DNA of 64,000 nt, taken from Perilla frutescens (Eukaryota; Streptophyta; Magnoliopsida; Lamiales; Lamiaceae). Shown piece by piece: positions 58,762-64,000 of this stretch. The notes beneath the pieces were generated by a model. It saw only the letters and a program-made list of their open reading frames with translations, was not told the origin of the DNA and did not search any database. Each line of letters begins with the position of its first letter. Position 1 is the stretch's first letter. The stretch covers positions 56,781,001 through 56,845,000 of the forward strand of contig BRKX01000007.1 in NCBI GenBank assembly GCA_026008535.1. Direction: 5' to 3'. The position numbers were made by a program, and so were the translations under genes.

Positions 58762-59357
58762 AGGAACACATCATCAAATTCCTGCAACAGAGATAAAATA
58801 GAACTTGGCAGTGACTTGTCAAGTTTGTTAGTTTGAAGCAAATCTCTACGGATTATCTGGTACATAGATTTCTCATTTTACACAACCCATTTGATGTTAC
58901 TGGCTGTGGCAAAACAAGATCGACGGGCTTTTTCCTTTGACTCCAAAACCGCCGCCTCCGGCTTCTCCCTTTTCTTCATGGACTCGGCTTCTTCTTGTAG
59001 TTTCACTTGGTCCTCGTACACTTGTGAAGGTGTTAGAGGAGCTAGTGTCACCATTTTCTTGTTAAGCACAAATGAGTACTTATTTGTGTAGCCATCATGA
59101 GTCACTCTCCTATCGAATTGCCATAGATGTGCCAACAAAATATGACCCACTTGCATGGCAACTACATCACAAATCACTTCGTCTTCATACTTGCCAATCC
59201 AAAATGGCACTCGAACTTGCTTGTTCACCTTCGTCTCTCCATTATCATTCAGCCACTGTAGCTTGTATGGTTTAGGATGCTTGAGAATCGGCAATCCTAG
59301 CTTGGTCACCATCACAACACTAGCTACGTTAGTGCAACTACCACCATCAATGATCAC
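58762..59357 (-). pseudogene. Protease and linker of the outer CRM-like pol
   Basis: The catalytic region is IIDGGSCTNVAS (Asp codon 59346-59348), a DGGSC form. It is followed by YKLQWLNDNGETKVNKQVRV and HILLAHLWQFDRRVTHDGYT. A charged linker (EEAESMKKREKPEAAV) leads to a stop at 58878, after which the same strand reads on to QEFDDVF at the junction with the inner element. Confidence 0.83.
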
Positions 59358-59581
59358 ACCACATACCTTATCCTTGATATGGCATCGGGTATGGAATATG
59401 TTCTCTCACTGTGCCTCGTCAATACTCTTGGTGTGCAAGCTTAGGGACTTGCGTGCAACCAGAACAAGTGAATCAGGTGCTGCATACTCCTCCTCATCGT
59501 CGCTCAACTCCGACAGTCCGGGCATCTCCGGATCAATCTCCTCATCATCCGTCATGATCTCCCCATTGTCCTTCATAATCA

Positions 59582-60731
59582 TCACACGTCAGTTTGGACA
59601 TTGGCTTGCTATGTGGCCTCGACCTTGACACTTAAAGCATTTAATTTCGCGGTTTCGACTTTCGGGTGTCTCCGGATGATTATTTGAAGCCTCCGCCACC
59701 TCCTGCTTCAGCTTGGTGAACAGTTGCTTCTCCTCCTTTTTGCCTTCGTTTACCGACTTCCATGGTGTAGAACTAGAAGCCGAATTCCACTTCCATGTAG
59801 ATGAACTTCCTCGAGTCGAGTTTTCCCTCCTCTTGAGTTAGTTCTCTCCTTTGATTGCCATTTGCAGCATGTCCTCCATCTCCACATAGTGCTGCAGCTC
59901 TACAACCTCCAAAATCTCCCTATGCAAACCTGCAAGAAAACGAGCCATGGTGACTTCTCGATCTTCCTCCACATCTGCTCGAATCATCGCCACCTCCATC
60001 TCCTTGTAATACTCATCCACACTGTTCGTACCTTGCCTCAAAGTTTAGAGCTTGTTGTATAGCTCTCGATAGTAATGGTTGGGCACGAACCGCTTCCTCA
60101 TCAACGCTTTCAAATCATCCCAAGTCTCCAACGGTCTTTCCAAATTGCGTCGTCTGTTGGTGGTTAACTGATCCCACCAATTGATGGCATAATCAGAAAA
60201 CTCCACCACTGCTAGTTTGACCTTCTTCAGTTCCAAATAGTTATCACAGTCAAATAGCATCTCCATCTTACGCTTCCACTCTAGATATGCGGCTGGGTCA
60301 TTCACACCTCTGAATGAAGGTACGTTCATTTTGATATTTCCCAAATCGTCATCTTCTCGAACTCTTCCCCTTCTTCGGCCTTCCGTCACCGACTGTTTGT
60401 CTTCTTCCTCCCAGTCTTCTTTCTCAAACTCCTCTTATCTTCTTCTTTCCCATTCGATGTGTGGATATCGTCAAACTTCAATGTGTCCTCTACGTCCGCC
60501 TCTTCCACCCCATCTTTTACGGTCCTCTTGATGAGCTGACTCTGTTGGTTCATGTATAGATGCCTCCATCTTGTTGATCCTCTCATGTATTGCTTCCATC
60601 TCGATTTTTAACAGCTTGGAAAGGTGCTGTTGTATGGCCTCAACGGTGTACTTTGGATCGAATGTCGGGGTTATGTCTCCTCTTGTGCTTCCAGTTAGTT
60701 TATCTTCGGTACCTGCAGGTTTCTTAGACAT
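59582..60731 (-). pseudogene. Gag of the outer CRM-like element
   Basis: Minus-strand ATG at 60731 opens MSKKPAGTEDKLTGSTRGDI, with a coiled-coil-like IQQHLSKLLKIEMEAIHERI. A shift near 60470-60550 leads to the capsid region (60389-60045): NVPSFRGVNDPAAYLEWKRK and WDDLKALMRKRFVPNHYYRE. A stop at 60045 splits off DEYYKEMEVAMIRADVEED. The zinc knuckle CFKCQGRGHIASQC at 59598-59639 is intact, with a stop just after it. Confidence 0.83.
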
Positions 60732-61257
60732 TTTTTTTTATCGGCCCTTTTCTTTTCTTTTCTTTTCTTTTCTTTTTTTAGCCGGTTCTTTTCCTTTTTT
60801 TTTATCGGCTCTTTTTTTTGCCAGTTTTTTTTCTTTTTTTTTAATCACAAATAATGCACAAAATAAATACGGAACAAAAGATTACAACGAAAATTAAATG
60901 GAACGAATGAAACCCTACCAAAGACCTAGCAACAAAATCCTACAAATTTCTAAACACTCAAATTGTACGGATGTCTAAACACTTGATTTTTCTCTCCAAA
61001 GGAATAAATCAAAATTCACAATACCAATGGACTCAAATGACTTATCTAGAATTAACAATCTAATAATCGAATGCGTCTCCAAAATCCACAAGAGCACGAA
61101 AAAAAATAATTAAAGAACAACAATTCAGATTTTTTTTAACTGCAACGTCCTTTTTTTTGCTGCTCGACTTTTCTCTTTTTTTTGAATTAAAAATTTAAAT
61201 ACAAGAAATTAAAAGATATATAGGAACCTGATATAAAGCCGAAGCTTTGATACCACT
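60732..61257 (-). other. Leader and primer site of the outer CRM-like element
   Basis: Non-coding on the minus strand. Pyrimidine tracts (TTTTCTTTTCTTTT and similar, about 60740-60845) are purine-rich on the element strand. The primer site TGGTATCAAAGC is at 61244-61255 (minus), two bases from the LTR; it differs by one base from the usual TGGTATCAGAGC. Confidence 0.8.
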
Positions 61258-62101
61258 TGATGCGATCCTCACTGGCACACGACAAGAACGACAGATGTTG
61301 TCCAAGACTGTATCAGATTCGTGCGGATTAATGGATGGAATGAATCAAGCCCTAGCCTCACAATGATGTTAAACCTCGAATACTACGTAGACGAGACCCT
61401 CGAACAATTGAAGACACGAACTTGGATTGTTGTTGATGCCACAAACGGGGGTAATGATCCCGTATGATAAGTCTAGTTAAATCTCACAAGCAATTATGAA
61501 ATTCGGATAAATTATCTAAAGAGAAGAAAATAAACTCACAAGTTTATGGTTATAATTAATGAATCAAAAGTTGTATAATCAAGACTCAAGACACCTATTT
61601 ATAGGTGGACCAAAAATAACACAAGTTTTAACCTAACTAGATAATAAAATAGATAAAGCAAGGTGAGTAAAAAACCGTCCGCACCAAGGCGCGGCCGTGT
61701 GGATCCTTTCCAGCATGGCACGACCATGCAAGACCCTTGGTCCAAGCCTTGAACGCCCAGAGGCACGACCATGCGAGCCCTCTCCATGGTGGCACGGGCC
61801 GTGCAGGATGTTCTGTCTAACTTGTGAAGAACCTCACCTTGAATGGCACAGCCGTGCAGCCTTGCCTCAGCATGGCGCGACCGTGCAGCTTCCTTCTTTA
61901 GCTTCGATGCACGTTTTCCACTCGTGCTCAGCTCTAGCTCCGTCCCTCACTCCTTCAACGAGTCTCCTCAGTGTCTCTTGCTCCCAAACTTCATGTATGA
62001 ACCCGTTAAGGCTCTCCTTGAATCTTTTAGCTCGTGATCTTGTCACAGGTCCTTTCGGCACTTTGATTAGATCATCATCCTCCTTATCACAGGGCGTATC
62101 A
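61258..62101 (-). repeat. 5' LTR of the outer CRM-like element
   Basis: Minus-strand ends TGATACGCCC and GATCGCATCA, 844 bp. TATA box at 61596-61603 (minus). The GC-rich GGCACGGGCCGTGCAGG-type repeats are at about 61680-61890. The LTR also encodes KVPKGPVTRSRAKRF, the same tail as in the 3' LTR. Confidence 0.88.
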
Positions 62102-62106
62102 GTAAG

Positions 62107-62558
62107 CATAGCCACAAAGCTGTTGGAGCCACATGCTACAGTTAAGAAAATAAAGGGTAAGTGATTCTAGTGCGGTGGAGAAGGACATTGGAAGACGGAT
62201 TGTCCCAAGAAAAAGAATGGTTAAGGTGTATCTTATTCACTTGTCATTGAAACATGTTTAGCGGCTTGTTCTACTCATTCGTAGGTAGTAGATACGGGCG
62301 CCACTGATCATGTTTGCATTTCTTTGCAAGGGTTCTTGGAAACAAGAAGACTAAGTGATCGTGAGATTACCATATCCATGGGCAATGCTACGAAAGTGGG
62401 GGGCTGTTGCAGTAAGAGATTTTCATTTATCTTTTAGTAGAGATAGATTTTTAGTATTGAAGAATTGTCTTTATGTGCCGAACTTTAGAAGGAATTTAAT
62501 TTCAGTTTCTAAGTTGTTTTTTGATGGATATTCAGTTACTTTTGATAGCTAAGTTGTT
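62107..62558 (+). pseudogene. Copia gag zinc knuckle and protease
   Basis: After the target duplication GTAAG the copia frame resumes. The zinc knuckle (62162-62203) reads stop-F-stop-CGGEGHWKTDC: its first Cys codon is now TGA. The protease follows with VVDTGATDHVC (catalytic Asp codon 62291-62293), then a shift near 62398, FLVLKNCLYVPNFRRNLISV and a stop near 62550. Confidence 0.85.
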
Positions 62559-63519
62559 ATGAAGAAAAGTGATGTTTTTATATGTTCTGGCACATTGATT
62601 GGCAATTTATATACTATTAATCCTACTGATACCACGATGCAACAAAGACAAACTTATAACGCTTCTTCTAACCTTAAAAAGAGAAAGAAATCTTTTCAAG
62701 TAAATCAAACATATATATGGCATCTAAAGCTTGGTCATATTAACCTTAGTAGGATCCAAATATTAGTTAGTAGTGGTCCGTTGGAGTCTCTCCAAGTCAA
62801 ACCGTTCTCAATCTGCGAATCCTGCTTGGAAAGTAAAATGACTAAGAGACCTTTCAAGGCAAAGGGGAATAGATGCAGTGATATGTTGGAATTAATTCAT
62901 TCTGATTTGTGTAGACCGATGTCTATTCAAGCCAGGGGGTTTTGAATATTTTATCACTTTCATTGACGATTATTCGAGATATGGGTACATTTACTTGTTG
63001 CCCTACAAGTCTGAATTCTTTGAAAAATTCAAAGTGTTTAAGGCAGAAGTGGAGAAACGGTAAGGTAAAAGTACCAAGTCACTACGATCAGATTGTGGTG
63101 GTGAGTACTTTTCTGGAGAATTCTTGAATTACTTATCAGAAAATGGGATAGTATCCCAGTTGACTACACCTAGTACTCCCCAACAGAATGGTATAGCGGA
63201 GAGAAGAAATAGAACTCTTTTGGAAATGGTTAGGTCAATGATATGTTATTCAGAGTTGCCAGATTCGTTCTGGGGATTTTCCTTGGAAACAGTGGCGTAT
63301 ATTCTAAACATGGTACCTTCTAAATTAGTTTTGAAAAAACCCATGGAAATGTGGTCTAGTCGAAAGCCCAGTCTAGAATATTTTCGGGTATGGGGATCTC
63401 CAGTACATATGCTGGATAAGGATGCTGAAAAGTTGGCACCACGTACGGAAGTATGGCTGTTTATAGGATATCCTAAAGGAATGAAAGGTGGTTTGTTTTA
63501 TATCTCTAGATATTGAAAG
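62559..63519 (+). pseudogene. Copia GAG-pre-integrase and integrase
   Basis: WHLKLGHINLSRIQIL and FSICESCLESKMTKRPF form the zinc-binding H-H-C-C region. The core shows ELIHSDLCRPMS (first Asp), then a shift near 62940 into FEYFITFIDDYSRYGYIYLL, a stop near 63061, SDCGGEYFSGEF (second Asp) and NGIAERRNRTLLEM (Glu). The later part has VWGSPVHMLDKDAEKLAPR and ends at a TGA near 63516 after LFYISRY. The three catalytic residues are still readable, but stops and shifts prevent an intact protein. Confidence 0.87.
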
Positions 63520-64000
63520 ATCATTATCAGCACCAATGCTCGATTTCTAGAAGAGGACTATATAATTAACCACAAGCCCATGAGTAAGATTGTTCTAGAA
63601 GAATTAAAGGGAGAAACGCCTATTCCTGTACCATCTGTATAAGAGGAGATACCACAAGACATTGTACCATGTGTTGCTCCTTGTACACTAGCACCGGTAT
63701 TGGCTCATCGCAGTGGGAGGGTTGTTCGTTAACCCGATAGGTTCATGTTCATGGGAGAATCTTCGGATTCTAGTGCACAAGAATTGGATCCCTGGACTTA
63801 TGATGAGGCAATCCAAGATAAGGATGCAGATTCTTAGAAAATTGCAATGGAATCTGAAATGGAATCTATGGATTCTTACCAAGTGTGGGAGCTTGTAGAA
63901 CTTTCTGAAAGGGTAAAAGACATTGGGTGTAAATGGGTCTACAAACGCAAGAGAAGATCTGATGGGAAGGTAGAAACCTTCAAAGCTAAACTTATTGCAA
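63520..64000 (+). pseudogene. Copia integrase-RT linker and start of reverse transcriptase
   Basis: The linker reads on the same strand with stops near 63640, 63729 and 63835 (SGRVVR then PDRFMF). RT begins with the usual copia opening: MESMDSYQVWELVELSERVK and CKWVYKRKRRSDGKVETFKA, running off the window. The catalytic YVDD-type box would lie outside. Confidence 0.82.

Larger units (their letters stand above)
47529..62101 (-). mobile_element. CRM-like chromovirus (Ty3/gypsy), minus strand, with a nested relative
   Basis: LTRs at 61258-62101 (5') and 47529-48339 (3') in minus orientation. Target duplication GCAAG (47524-47528) and GTAAG (62102-62106), one mismatch. The primer site reads TGGTATCAAAGC. 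Gag, protease, RT, RNase H and integrase lie in order on the minus strand, with the inner element (50915-58761) inserted between protease and RT. The pol frame ends inside the 3' LTR with a GPVTRSRAKRF motif, a layout known for CRM-clade elements. The clade call is an inference. Confidence 0.85.
19275..64000 (+). mobile_element. Ty1/copia element (5' LTR to start of RT), split by two nested gypsy insertions, continues past the window
   Basis: The 5' LTR (19275-20572) is followed by a primer site at 20575. The leader is cut by the Tekay-like element at 20723-45601 and resumes at 45602. The gag starts at 46844, is cut by the CRM-like element at 47529-62101, and resumes at 62102 with the zinc knuckle. 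Protease, integrase and the start of reverse transcriptase follow, in the order PR-IN-RT that defines copia. The gag and pol frames hold several stops and shifts. The 3' half of RT, the RNase H and the 3' LTR lie outside the window. Confidence 0.9.

Overview
This window is plant nuclear DNA, most likely from a flowering plant with a large repeat-rich genome. The evidence is one intron-containing gene end that resembles plant GH123-C/DUF4091 proteins, plant-type Ty3/gypsy clades (Tekay-like, Athila-like, CRM-like) and Ty1/copia elements, and initiator-Met primer sites (TGGTATCAGAGC). The species cannot be named from the sequence. No rRNA, tRNA, CRISPR array or bacterial-type gene was seen. Beyond the first 333 bases nearly everything is transposable-element DNA, and every element reading frame carries stops, frameshifts or lost catalytic residues.

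Layout. 1-333: last two exons of a host gene. 334-2869: AT-rich intergenic DNA with a terminal-inverted-repeat element (1693-2586) and a CT microsatellite. 2870-16841: a non-coding gypsy-type composite (LTR remnant, internal, LTR, internal, LTR) bounded by one 5-bp duplication (CTCTC). Its middle LTR carries a minus-strand solo LTR (4743-6961) and a 1-kb tandem duplication. 16842-19274: MITE-like and unclassified repeat DNA. 19275-64000 and beyond: one Ty1/copia element whose 3' end lies outside the window. A Tekay-like chromovirus (20723-45601) sits in its leader, and that chromovirus hosts a minus-strand Athila-like element (25370-37655). A minus-strand CRM-like element (47529-62101) sits in the copia gag and hosts a plus-strand relative (50915-58761).

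How the parts relate. Boundaries come from paired LTRs, primer sites next to the 5' LTR, purine tracts before the 3' LTR, and short target duplications (ATGTA/ATATA, GAGGT/GAGGT, GCAAG/GTAAG, GGGAA/AGGAA). The nesting gives an insertion order: copia first, then Tekay-like and CRM-like, then Athila-like and the inner CRM-like copy. The non-coding composite shares its primer site, leader and many LTR blocks with the Tekay-like element, so it looks like a non-autonomous partner of that family.

Most interesting points: a GC-rich near-palindromic repeat module that recurs in LTRs of apparently unrelated families; an extra reading frame in the Tekay-like leader lying inside a possible intron; pol frames that run into the 3' LTR in both CRM-like elements; the duplicated-LTR composite; and a TIR element with 29-bp subterminal repeats. 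I found no clear case for a wholly new biological system.
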